Assembly (NCBI RefSeq): GCF_907165205.1
Contig: NC_058189.1
Span: forward strand, 56,384,270 to 56,448,269
Origin: Coccinella septempunctata
Taxonomy: Eukaryota > Arthropoda > Insecta > Coleoptera > Coccinellidae
Length of the DNA stretch: 64,000 bases
Direction: 5' to 3'
Every line of letters starts with the position of its first letter. The stretch's first letter is position 1. The position numbers and the translations under genes were made by a program. Positions 54,701 through 64,000 of this stretch are shown here, piece by piece. A model generated the notes under the pieces. It had not been told where the DNA came from, ran no database searches, and saw only the letters and a program-made list of their open reading frames with translations.

Positions 54701-57700
54701 AATTCACGTTCCAGATGCTGATGGACGCAACAGGCCTTCCAAGAAGCGAAATTATGGACCACGTTTTCGAAGGGGATATGGTGAGTTAACAGAATATCTT
54801 GTCTAGCTAGAGTTAGAAACGAAATTATGTATTTAGATATAATGTTTTTCTTTAGATTCTTGAAACAGAATGTTGTTTAATTTTTTGTGGTATTTATTGG
54901 TTCTCATCTGCTGAATGATACCTTTGTCGATTCTACCCCAATAATTTCACAGTTGGATGAAATCAATCAGCTCTTCTTGCCGCACATGAAGACAAAGTTG
55001 ATGTGGTATTATCAAGACATGGAGGAGCTAGAAGTGGTACCTGTTGTTGACATAAATAAGCCGAGCACAAGTAGACAGCTGCAACCTAGTACTAGCAGAG
55101 CAGCACAGCAGATCGTTCAGCCAACTCTCAAAAAGAAACTCTTTCTAACGAATGGTTGGGACGCCCCTCTAATTGGCGTTTGTGTTTATATTTTTAGGAC
55201 GAATACAAGCAAGCAACTACCGGAGGAAGGCTTTCAAAAGGTGAGTTTGGTTGATAGATGCCATTAAATATACGAGGATATATTGAAAAAAAACTTCTTA
55301 GCCTACTATAGAACCAAACAAAATTTCAATGTCAAAATATTTTATTACTCAGCATATTCTCCTCTCAATTGGATACCTACATTTATTACAGCGAACCTAC
55401 AAAGTCTTTAGACCATTCAAAAAAAAATCCTCCACAGCTTTTATTACCTCCTTGTTGGAAGAAAATTTACGACTTTTTAAACTTTTTTTAGTTGAGGAAA
55501 GAGATGATAGTCGGATGGAGCCAAATCTGGTGAATAAGGTGAATTTTAGGGGGGGCCCTAAATCAAGAATTTTTTGCATGGCAACATGAGATTTGTGTAC
55601 AGGGGCGCTGTCCTGCGGATAGCTTTCCGCGTCTTTTCTCTTTAATTTTTTCCCGTAGAGTGGTCAGTAATGTCGAAGTGTTATCTCTGGTTAATGTTCT
55701 ACCCTTATCCAAAAAATCAATCATGATTACTCTATGGCAATCAAGCAATCCCAAAAAACTGAAGGAAGAATTTTTCCAGCAGATTTTTGGACACGAAAAT
55801 TCTTATGTCTTGGAGAACCAGAGTGTCGCCATTCCATCGATTGTTGCTTTGTTTCTGGATCGTAGAAAAGTACCCAAGTCTCATCTATAGTAACAATTCG
55901 GTTTAAGAAGTCTACATCGTTTTCAAATCGAGCACAGATCGAACGCGATGCTTCTACCCTTGCACGCTTTTGGTCAACAGTCAAACATTTGGGTATCTAT
56001 TTTGCAGCAATTTTTCTCATGTTCAAATTGACGTGAATTATATGATGAACGCGTTCGTATGAAATATTCAGTGCTTCAGATATCCGTTTTAGCCCAATTC
56101 GACGGTCTGATAAAATCATGTCATGAACTGCATCGATAATTTCGGGGACTGACACAGAAACTGGCCTTCCCGATCGGTCATCATCTTCAATAGAAAATTT
56201 ACCTCTTTTGAAGCTTGCAGTCCAATTTTTCACGGTCGCATACGAATGACTTTGATCACCAAGGGTATTAAGCATATCTGCGTCAATCTGCTTACCTCTT
56301 AACCCTTTTAAATACAGGTACTTGATGATGGCTCGATACTCCAATTTTTGGATTTTCACAATTTCGGTGGACATTTTTTTCTTTTAATTTATTGCGTAAC
56401 TCTGGTTTACTTTTTTAACCTCAAACTTCATACTGACACTTATAATGAGTTATAGTTCGTTGCTATGGTAACGCAATATTTTTTTATGCATTGAACTGGT
56501 CTAGGATAACTAGATATCAATACATCCTCGTACTCCCAGCTATTATGTCCAAAATCTTTCAGAATCTTTGTTGTTGTGAAGGGAAACATTTTTTCCTTCA
56601 TCAAACGCGTTTCTTTCAGGATCTCTTTTGTGGCATAATCGATGCTCAAAAAATTGGTTTGGTCACTACCATCGAGCGTATCATCGAGCATATTTTCATG
56701 GAAGTTTTGGCCCACCCCCCACTGGATTGTGAAGACGATGCTGCGAGTTGTCCAATGGTGAAAAACCAACTTCTGCCTGCCTTGAGGTCATTCTGTAGCG
56801 CTTTGAAAGGTGTGCTAATATTTAAGCGAATATTCGAAACTAGAAAAAGTTTTGTGATTTCATTCGTTTATTACCTCATCCTCATTTCAGTTTGCGAGGA
56901 AGTATGCGGACAAGGTCCAGTTTTCGAAAAGGATTCTATCTCGCTTTGTAACATGAAAGACGACGAATTGAAAGAATGGACCACGAATCCTGAGAAACTG
57001 AACGAGCTTGAAGGAAGGGTAAAAGGTTGGATAAAAAGGCTAGCCGAGATTTTGAAGGAAAGTGAACAGATCAGAAGAGAAGACGATTCATCTGGTGAGC
57101 TTAATCTCATATGATCCAAAAGTGTTAAAATTTTCTTCAATATTCTGTTAAAAATCTATTGTGTCCCTGTTACAAGCGAGCAAGTTCACATTTATAGAGA
57201 TTATTTTTGTTCACACAAAGTTATGCGGTTTTTTTTCAATATGGCGCCGTTTTGTGAGGTTAAGATCCGAATGATCAAAAGTCTTTCAGTTGTACTTTGT
57301 ATACCATGAAATACAATTGAAATACCTGCAGACTCGACTTCAGATGATAAACTAGATGAGATAGACTACAAATAGACAACAAAATAGTTGGATTAGTCAA
57401 TTTGGATTCTTTTCTAGGTCCTCAGGGAGAACTAGAGTATTGGAAAAAACGAGGGGCTCAATTCTCACAAATAGCTTCCCAGCTCTACACGGACGAAGTA
57501 CAAGCAACGGTATTGTGTTTGAGAATTGCCAGGCTGAAAATATTGAAGGAATGGCATGACACCGACAAGAGGGTTACTTTCTGTTACAACGAAGCCAAGG
57601 ATAACGCAAAATTCATCCAAGCGTTGGAAAAAAATTGCCATTCCTTATATCTCGACGATCCAGTTAGTATTTTAAAGAAATTTAATTATAGTCGAAATTA

Positions 57701-60700
57701 ATTTTTAGACGATCCGAGGTTGAGGCTTAACAGCTTCAACACTGCACTCAAGTAATTCTCACGGTATTTCTTTCAGGTCAAGATGAGAGAATCAATTCTT
57801 GGATTACTTCAGACAGTCCGTCTGATATACAACGTTTCTCAGTTCTACAATACATCTGAAAGAACTTCTGCTCTGATGGTTAAGGTGAATTTTTTATAAT
57901 ATGTGTTATTTAACCACGGTATTAAATTATGCCACCCCCAAAAATCACTCCTGGAGCCGCCACTGATAATAGTTGCATCTTCAGGTGGGTGAAGGTAAAC
58001 TGAATTATTTGGTACCAAACGAAAAGATATATAATCAAGCAATGATAGTTTCCAGAACAATCAGAGCAGTTACAGAGTAGGTAAAATATATTCCTCCCTG
58101 ACATTCAGTTTACCTTCACTCATGATTCAAATGGCGAGGATAAAAAAATCATCGGAATAGGGATGTATATTTTTCAGATAACCAATCAAATGATCGAAAC
58201 TTGCAAAGACTACATCACCTGCAGAGGTCAAGAAAGTATATGGTCACAAGACAAAGACGTTATGAGGGAGAAACTAACGCACTGCATCATGTTGAATAGG
58301 GTTTATCGAAAAACTTACACACTTGTTAAAAGCCAGCCTGTTCTACCCGGTCAGAAGCAATTCAATTTTTCCGAGAACTACGTATTTGGAAAGTTCGATG
58401 TGTTTTGTAGAAGACTAACAAGAATTATTGCAACTTTTAATTTGATAGAGGACTACACCTCTTTGTTCAAAAAGAGAATGGAAGGATTACTATTGGGAGA
58501 TGGTGAGTATATCTGCTAGAAAAATGAAATCCAGAATCGATACAAAGTTCAAGTATATACCTACTTTTTTCAGCTTTAGAGGAAGTTGTTCAAAATTTCA
58601 ACGAAATACAATCTACGATAATCAATAAAAAGTACGATTATCTAGACCAAAGAAACACAGATTTTGATAACGACTTCAAGGCGTTCTTGGCCAAAACTGA
58701 CGAATTGAAGGAGCATCTGAGTGAAATGATTGAGAGCAATTTTGAAAGCGTTTGGGAAACACCGCAAGGAATAAAATTTCTTGTGAGATTCGAAAAAGTA
58801 AGACTGGATTTTTTCTCTAGTCCGAATGCAACTTATTTTTCTCTTGCCACAAATTTGAAATTCTCTTCTTCACTTTGTTAGCCATAAAGGTTCAAAATTT
58901 TATATGATAACATCAGAGTGAATAGGTTGAAACTTTTTTGGGTTTTCTCTTACATTTGAAAGTCAAGGAATAAAAAAAAATTTACCTATCTATTGTATTC
59001 CCACTCCTTGTGAAAATAGGAGCAATAGCAATATAAATGCTATTAAAAGTGAGAAAATCCGAACATATCTATATATCCTCAACCGACAATAATTACATGA
59101 TGAATTGAAATAATACAAATACCCTAATACTAATAACAGTGTCTAAGGTCTAGAAGAAAAGAGTTTGAAGATGTTAAGTGAGAAAACCCATAAAAATGTC
59201 AAAAATTCATGATCCTCTCGAAATATCAATTGATCTTCACAAATATGCTGATGTCCTCGTAACAAAAAATGCTTCTCAACTCCCAGTTCAATGAAGACAT
59301 TTTCAAATAGTACACTTTATGTTCGAGTAGATAAAAATCATGGAAATTCCAATCTAGGAATATCATGTTCAAAAACTAAAGAATATTACTGGAATCGAAT
59401 TGATTCTTTTCAAAAACTGATCAGTATTAAGCCTTTTCACAACAAAACTAATGTGATTTTGTAATCAATTTTTTATTGTAAAAAATTCTGACATTTCTTT
59501 TATTTATAAAAGGTGAGCGAAAAAATTCCTTTAGCGAAAATGGAAGATAAGTACGAAAGAATTCTGAAATATTGCGAGAAAGAAGTTGATCGAATTATAA
59601 AAATGTATAGAAAGGAAAAGGATGATCCACCCCTCCCATGTATGTTTCCTCCAATTGCAGGTGAGGATGGTTTTTATTTTCTTTTTTTTTAATTTTTACT
59701 CGGTTCTTTAAATAAAGGTTAATTTTTATGTTCACCTCATTGTAAACTTTTGAGACTACTAATGAAGGCATTTATTACTTCAACCCACTGAGAAATAATG
59801 CTATTTCAGCGTTTATTTACTTTCCTTGCTTCGTTCAGTATTTCGTTGGCCTCTCTGTGAAAAGCTATAGCTTTTTCAACCTACTATTCATTCACAATTC
59901 TGTTTATGCAGGACGCATCAAATGGGCTCGATCGTTAAAGAGCCACCTAGAAGAGCTCTTGACCAGTGTGACCAGTCACAATATACTGAAGAATCTACCA
60001 GCAACTCAAGAATTATCGAGAAGATACAACCAAGCTGAACAAACATTGAAGTCCTATGAAACAGACATGGTGGCAATATGGATGAATCAACAAGTGAGTG
60101 GCTTCTGTACCCTAAATGTCATTTTGTTCAACACTGTAATTATGTAAAGCTTCTTATTCAATTTTTCAAGGTGTGGGAAGTGGACAACTGCCTAAAAAGG
60201 AAACTAATAGCCGTGTGTCCCGAGCAACAAAAGCTGAAAGTCAACATGCATAACTCCATACCCCTCTTGATAAGAGAATCCGATCTCATGGCGAAGATGA
60301 GTTTACCCATACCCATAGTAGCGCTCACTCTGTACTCTAAAAAGGATTATTTCGCATCCATCCAGGATTCGTTGCAGGTTGTTCTTGTGAGGTCAATATG
60401 AAGCAGAAATTTCCAGGGTTTGTTTTTTCAGTACCTGATCGACGATTTGGTGAAGAATGTTAAAGGGGTGAAACAAGAAGTGAGGCCGTTATTCTTACCC
60501 CACCTGGTGAAGCTTATGCGAATCATTGAGCCAGGAATTAAGGAGCTGACATGGATTTCGTCCGACTGGAAGGAATTCACAGATAAAGCCAGCAATGCAA
60601 TACTCAAGTTCAAAGTATTGGTGAGTAAAAATAATTCAAAAGAGAATCTGTTCTTCAAGCTTCAAACTATAAACTGGATGATTGGGGTGGAGGAAGGCAA

Positions 60701-63700
60701 GGCAGGAGAAATCATTCATTTATTCAATTCACAATTGAAGAGCCATCAGCTATTGTTTGACCCAGTCTGTATTCTATTACATATTGAAATCCTTCAAAAG
60801 CTAAAAACTTTTGCGAGTTAAGAGATGCATTATTATTAGTTCTTTCCAGTTTCATACTCCATAGATAGCAGCCTTACCAACTATGTTTGTGTGAAGGAAT
60901 AGCACAAGATGGAGACGGTACGAAGTCAGCATGAGATCACCAATTTGCAACTACCCTTGTTGTCCAGTGCCTCTACCTTTCTCTAGGATTCTAAAACTAG
61001 AGGTTTCTTTTTTATGTATTTTTGTGTTTTCGGTGAAACTCACGTTATTTTAATCCCTAACTTGTCGAACTAACTTGTTCAACTAACTTATCTAAATAAC
61101 TTGTTCAACTAACTTGTCCCACTAACTCGTTCAACTAGTTTATCTTACTAACTTGTTCTTTACAATTCCACAAGAAGGCATTCATTCATTCATTCATGCA
61201 TTTATTCATTCATTAATTGCTGTATCCCGTTACCGGGAATAAATCTATAAAAAGACAATGAAAAATTAAAGGTGCGAGCAGACTTGTAATTTCTTAGGGC
61301 CAATTGCGAATGTGTGCCCTCCTGTGACTGAAGAGACCCAACCGTGACCTGCAGATCCTTCCACACTCAGGGCATGAATAGTCACCAACCAGATCTGGCC
61401 GCCGCTGTATCCTTCTCGAGTCTCCATTATGACTATACCAAAGAGCTCCATTGTGACCCATCCAACACTAGTTGTTGATTGGCATTAACTGATTTTAGGG
61501 ATTGATGTAGTATATCCTTAAACCGCTGGCCTCCTGGTTTTCGGACTGCCTCTGTGAATTCGCCATACAGAGCTATTTTGCGGAGTGTTGTGTCTTGCAT
61601 CCTCAGAATGTGGCCGCTCCATCTAAGTCGGGCCCTCGATATTTGTGTCTCAATTGTTGTACAACTCGCGCGTTGCAAGACTTCTGCATTCGAAACTTTG
61701 TGGAACCATTTGATGTGCATTATCTGTCTTAGATGACGTTGTTGCGTTTGTTCAAGCTGTTTAATATGTCGCCTGTAGGACGTCCAGCTTTCGCTTCCGC
61801 AAAGAAGCGTTGGGAGGATGACTGCTTTGTAAACAGCTGTCTTGGTCTTCAGATTGAGGTCGTGATTTTGAAACACTCTGACCTTTAGCTTCCGGAATGC
61901 CCGTGATGCCGAATTTATACGGTTGTGTATTTCCGTGTCTAAGTCTAGAGTTTCATTCTCCAGGCTGATATGTGTTTAAAGGCTTTCTGGTGGACTTACC
62001 AGGATTTTGGTATTGTCGATATTGAGTCTAAGGCCTAAAGCTTCGTATATATGTTTATAGGTGTCCAGCATTATCTGTAGATCCTCTGGGCTGCTAGCTA
62101 TAAGTGCGCACTCGTCTGCATATTGAAGTTCCATGATAAACTTTGAACGGGTTTTTGCTCTGAGGCGCTTCAGGTTAGATAGGCCTCTATCAAATCTGAA
62201 TCTTATTCCAAGACCTCTTACAGGCATACTCATGTCAGCAATTATCGAGACAGCTATGGCGAAAATATTGAACAGTAAAGGCGCTAACACGCAGCCTTGT
62301 TTTATTCCAGAGTTGGTGAAGAAATGGTCGGTTGTCGAGCCGTTACGCTGTATTCTAGCGGTGTTGTTGGTATGAAGGCTTTTACACACTGCTAAGAATT
62401 TTTGGGTACTCCAAGGCGTCCCATGATTTTCCACAGCGCTCTCCGATTCATCGAGTCGAAGGCCTTACTTAAATCGATGTAGGCTGTATAGATCCTTGAT
62501 TGTTGTTCACGGGCCTTCTCTTGCAGCTGTCGCAGTCTGAAAATTAGGTCCACCGTACCTCGATTTGGTCGAAAGCCGCACTGGGATTCAGGTAAAAGCT
62601 TGTCTAAGAGTGGAATCAGACGATTAGCCATAATCTTCGAGAGAAGCAACGATATGCCCCTGTAATTGTTGCAATTTGACGTATCGCCTTTGTTCTTAAA
62701 GAGGTTGATAACCAAAGCGTCTCTGAAGTCTTGCGGCACATTTCCTTGTTCTCAGATCTTGCGGAATAGTGCTAGGAGACTATTGAAAATGTCTTCATCC
62801 AGAGCTTTGAATATCTCCGCTGGAACGCCGTCTAAACATGTTGACTTATCAATTTTCAATCGCACTTATGGTTTCCGACATTGATATTTCATTATCAAGC
62901 GATGTCATAGGACTATACGCAGGGAGCTGGTCTAAAATGGATAAATCCGAGTCGTTATTTTGATTCAAGACCTGTGAGTAATGCTCCTTCCATCTTTCGA
63001 GATTTTTTCTATCATCAGTTAGAATAGCTCCATGAGCATCTCTTACAGTCAAGTAAGCTTTTCTGCTTTGACCATAAACAGTTTTAATAGCTTCGAAAAA
63101 ACGACCAAGAAGGCAACTATCCAACTAACTTGTTCTTTACAATTCTACAAGGAGGCAACCAACTTGTTCAACTTAATTGTCTAACTAACTCGTTCATCTA
63201 GTTTATACAACTAATTTTTTCTTTACACTTCCACAAGAAGGGGAGGTACTTCACAACGTCAGAGAAAATGTTACGAGCTGTCTCAGCATTGAAAAATTCT
63301 GGTTTTCACATCCAGTATGGCACTAAGTATACATTTCATTCACAGTCCTATAGAGTACATGACATCTACACCAATCGCGTACTAGAAGTTTTATCCACGA
63401 TGCAGGCAGTTCAACTTCACGCACTCCCAGAACTGGACGAAAACCCATGGAACATTTCAGATTTCTGCGATAGGAGCGACGAGGCCTGTCGAGCTGCTGC
63501 TATCGAGTTGCATCGCAAAAGTTTGATGATTGAAGAGGCCGTCGAAGAGATCCTGTCGTTGATTAGAAGGTCAAGAATCGATATTCCTTCACAATCCGTA
63601 GACGAGATGTTCGTAGAAGGTTAACCCCCATCGAAGAAACTTTTTTCATTGAGATATGACGTTCTTTTTCTTATACAGATGAAAGTGGGAATCAATTAGA

Positions 63701-64000
63701 AGAAGGGACGCATCTATCGACGCAACCAACAGATTGGAGTTTGGTATGGGAATGTTTCGAGAAACCTCACCTTCTTCTAGGATCTGGGATGGCCAAGTCG
63801 ATGCAAGATATGGTCAGAGGTGCCGTGAGTGAGATGAGGCGTTACTACAGCCGGAAAGTGATAGATGTTTTGGTTAAAGTCACTCGTCACTCTCTAGATG
63901 CTCTTATGAGGAGATTTTCTGTGAAGGGTAAGTTTGAGTTAGTTCAATTTATGCAATTATTGATCCTGTGGTTTTAGAGGAGCACAATCAGAAACCAATT
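51766..64000 (+). CDS. Axonemal dynein heavy chain, DNAH5/DNAH8 class (5' part, runs off the window)
   Basis: Sixteen exons join in phase: 51766-51849 (favoured first exon, MFVSGIPIHSDSDSDLDD), 54643-54780, 54953-55240, 56620-56809, 56891-57094, 57418-57662, 57777-57884, 58178-58502, 58574-58797, 59513-59660, 59912-60093, 60171-60377, 60432-60620, 63346-63619, 63679-63927 and 63978 to beyond 64000. This is about 1026 residues of an expected ~4600. All are in the DHC_N1 tail, which binds intermediate chains and the partner heavy chain; the AAA motor lies outside the window. Class-typical blocks in order: LFLPHMKTKLMWYYQDMEEL, LIGVCVYIFRTNTSK, GELEYWKKR, TNQMIETCKDYITC, FGKFDVFCRRLTRI, YLDQRNTDFDNDF and PPIAGRIKWAR. 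It drives outer-arm motility of cilia and sperm flagella. Exon 1 linkage is supported by phase only. The 2.7-kb intron at 60621-63345 holds an RTE retrotransposon; the 55241-56619 intron holds a mariner. Confidence 0.92.
51902..52260. repeat. Family 8 repeat in dynein intron 1
   Basis: Begins CAGGGTGTAAATGAATAGT, with AGCCCCTGCTCAGATACAGC inside. Shared with fragments at 19553, 22883 and 23747. The right end is not clearly defined. Confidence 0.5.
52479..53335. mobile_element. Family 1 element, copy D (dynein intron 1)
   Basis: The left terminus is degraded. The body matches copies A to C (CAGATGTGTACTGTCATAG, AAAATGGTATTGGAAAAAAG) and the right terminus reads CGAGTCAAAGACTTGCCCTG. Like copy A it carries repeated internal arm segments. 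Confidence 0.7.
53455..53990 (+). pseudogene. Possible decayed membrane-transporter fragment
   Basis: In a frame interrupted by several stops the translation reads GMFCHMSVEALAVVMSAVGQ then ISGVIAVA, later FLGLFFWSLHF. The V-MS-GQ-SGV pattern faintly recalls equilibrative nucleoside transporters. An overlapping open frame of 161 codons in another phase (53506-53991) is Cys/Ser-rich and unrecognised. It lies inside dynein intron 1. Very uncertain. Confidence 0.2.
54191..54354. repeat. Large hairpin, ~78-bp arms
   Basis: The left arm 54191-54269 (AAGTCATAAAAAGATACAAG to AAATCAG) and right arm 54277-54354 are inverted copies with about five differences, separated by 7 bases (GATTCGG). It lies in dynein intron 1 and could be a small foldback element. 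No target duplication resolved. Confidence 0.9.
55271..56532 (-). mobile_element. Mariner-family transposon, dead copy 2 (dynein intron 3)
   Basis: A 1.26-kb element with ends TACGAGGATATATTG and, inverted, TACGAGGATGTATTG. TA is present at both boundaries (55271-55272 and 56531-56532). The transposase reads on the minus strand, opposite to the dynein. It is the better-preserved sister of 951-2197. Confidence 0.93.
55390..56374 (-). pseudogene. Mariner transposase pseudogene, copy 2
   Basis: Minus-strand ATG at 56374 opens 125 intact codons covering both helix-turn-helix motifs (RAIIKYLYLKGLRGKQI, then RIGLKRISEALNIS). A TGG-to-TAG change at about 55998 turns the Trp of AKWIPK into a stop. 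The frame reopens through ASRSICARFENDVDFLNRIV and TIDETWVLFYDPETK to FWDCLIAIE and then shifts near 55730. The block with GLLDCHRVIMIDFLDKGRT follows in another frame, and the C-terminal RKFSSNKEVIKAVEDFF in a third. The second catalytic Asp block is damaged near 55590-55610. Inactive, with lesions different from copy 1. Confidence 0.9.
57910..57966 (-). repeat. Solo hAT-type terminus in dynein intron 7
   Basis: On the minus strand the sequence reads CAGTGGCGGCTCCAGGAGTG followed by a G-rich tract, the usual look of an insect hAT end. No partner terminus or 8-bp duplication was found, so it is probably a fragment. Confidence 0.45.
58798..59512. other. Dynein intron 9, no further feature
   Basis: AT-rich intron between exons ending FEK and starting VSEKIP. 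Nothing else recognised. Confidence 0.6.
61075..61180 (+). repeat. Imperfect AACTAACTTGTTC tandem repeat, left block
   Basis: Repeats of CTAACTTGTTCAA with substitutions. The block stops where the RTE retrotransposon tail begins. The last 34 bases (61147-61180) match 63124-63157 with two differences. Confidence 0.75.
61181..63123 (-). mobile_element. RTE-type non-LTR retrotransposon, 5'-truncated
   Basis: Minus-strand element whose 3' end at 61181 carries a (TGAA)n-type microsatellite tail, typical of RTE-clade elements instead of poly(A). The 5' end stops at 63123 inside the protein, N-terminal to the reverse transcriptase, so the endonuclease is gone. The 34-bp flanks are near-identical and fit a target-site duplication, although the surroundings are themselves repetitive. 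It sits in the 2.7-kb dynein intron in antisense orientation. Confidence 0.88.
61294..63123 (-). pseudogene. RTE reverse transcriptase pseudogene with C-terminal zinc finger
   Basis: Broken frames in order: the pre-RT region (WKEHYSQVLNQ, 62849-63123); the palm with NYRGISLL, LPESQCGFRPNRGTVDLIF and AYIDLSKAFDSMNR (62392-62739); GIKQGCVLAPLLFNIF and the catalytic box QYADECALIA (61976-62434); then YKAVILPTLLCGSESWTSYR and SRARLRWSGHILRM (61433-61876). The last frame shifts near 61430. Translation in the new frame gives YSCPECGRICRSRLGLFSHR, a C2H2 finger common at the end of this group, to TAA at 61294-61296. The catalytic YADD is YADE here. Multiple frame breaks make it inactive. Confidence 0.9.
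63124..63250 (+). repeat. Imperfect AACTAACTTGTTC tandem repeat, right block
   Basis: Continues the left block after the retrotransposon. TTCTTTACAATTCTACAAGG at about 63132 and a third related copy near 63215 show that this phrase belongs to the repeat itself. Confidence 0.7.

Noticed and set aside
54597..54806. Open frame starting MENYRHIF and containing KSQAGGNGPPSG as a dynein N-terminus
   Set aside because: It leaves phase 1 at the donor 54780 and hits a stop in the next exon. The +1 frame (PRLEFTFQMLMDATGLPRSE) joins in phase and resembles DNAH5.
54887..54952. Upstream part of the open frame before LDEINQLF
   Set aside because: It begins with GTG and has no acceptor upstream; the TTTCACAG acceptor at 54952 defines the real exon start.
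61147..61180. 34-bp flank as a definite target-site duplication of the RTE element
   Set aside because: Accepted only as likely, because a third related phrase near 63215 shows the surroundings already contain this sequence.
63268..63345. First 26 codons of the open frame at 63268 as dynein coding sequence
   Set aside because: The in-phase acceptor at 63345 and dynein similarity (YRVHDIYTNRVLE) place the exon start at 63346.

Overview
This window is animal nuclear DNA, AT-rich, with spliced genes (GT..AG introns of 50 bp to several kb), AATAAA poly(A) signals and dense eukaryotic DNA transposons. A sensory neuron membrane protein (SNMP) gene, a family typical of insects, together with mariner, Tc1, hAT and RTE relics, indicates an insect. 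A beetle is a reasonable guess that the sequence alone does not prove.

Layout. (1) 1-18.4 kb holds no convincing host gene. It is a transposon field: a dead mariner (951-2197), a pogo-like remnant keeping only a zinc finger (4279-5207), a hAT with exact 8-bp target duplications (8223-10173), two Tc1-type copies (10410-11222 and 16877-18403), another decayed transposase (11330-11770), a TTAA-flanked MITE (13702-13860) and several long-inverted-repeat elements ending in CAGGGTG. (2) 18.9-42.1 kb is gene-dense: SNMP (+), a short PH-domain protein related to the N-terminus of ORP10/11 (-), PDPR (+), RBM41 (-), cytosolic valyl-tRNA synthetase (+) and prefoldin subunit 6 (-). They form alternating convergent and divergent pairs with short shared 3' regions and a 270-bp bidirectional promoter between RBM41 and the synthetase. 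(3) 42.1-51.7 kb is repeat-rich: a 175-bp-period satellite, a perfect 64-bp palindrome, a probable 270-bp Helitron relic and a 959-bp inverted-repeat element with an exact 8-bp target duplication. (4) 51.8-64 kb is the 5' part of an axonemal dynein heavy chain of the DNAH5/DNAH8 class (+). I assembled 16 exons whose phases all agree. Its introns carry a second dead mariner, a 79-bp-arm hairpin and a 5'-truncated RTE retrotransposon. The gene runs off the right edge.

The genes do not form one pathway. SNMP serves olfaction, PDPR mitochondrial pyruvate dehydrogenase control, RBM41 the minor spliceosome, the synthetase and prefoldin protein synthesis and folding, and the dynein ciliary motility. 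Every intron-exon boundary was derived by hand from splice dinucleotides, reading phase and family resemblance. No RNA gene, CRISPR array or prokaryotic feature was seen. No clearly new biological system was found. The more interesting points are three phase-compatible candidate first exons for the dynein, the PH-only ORP-like gene, the convergent CAGGGTG element termini and the satellite/palindrome/Helitron cluster.
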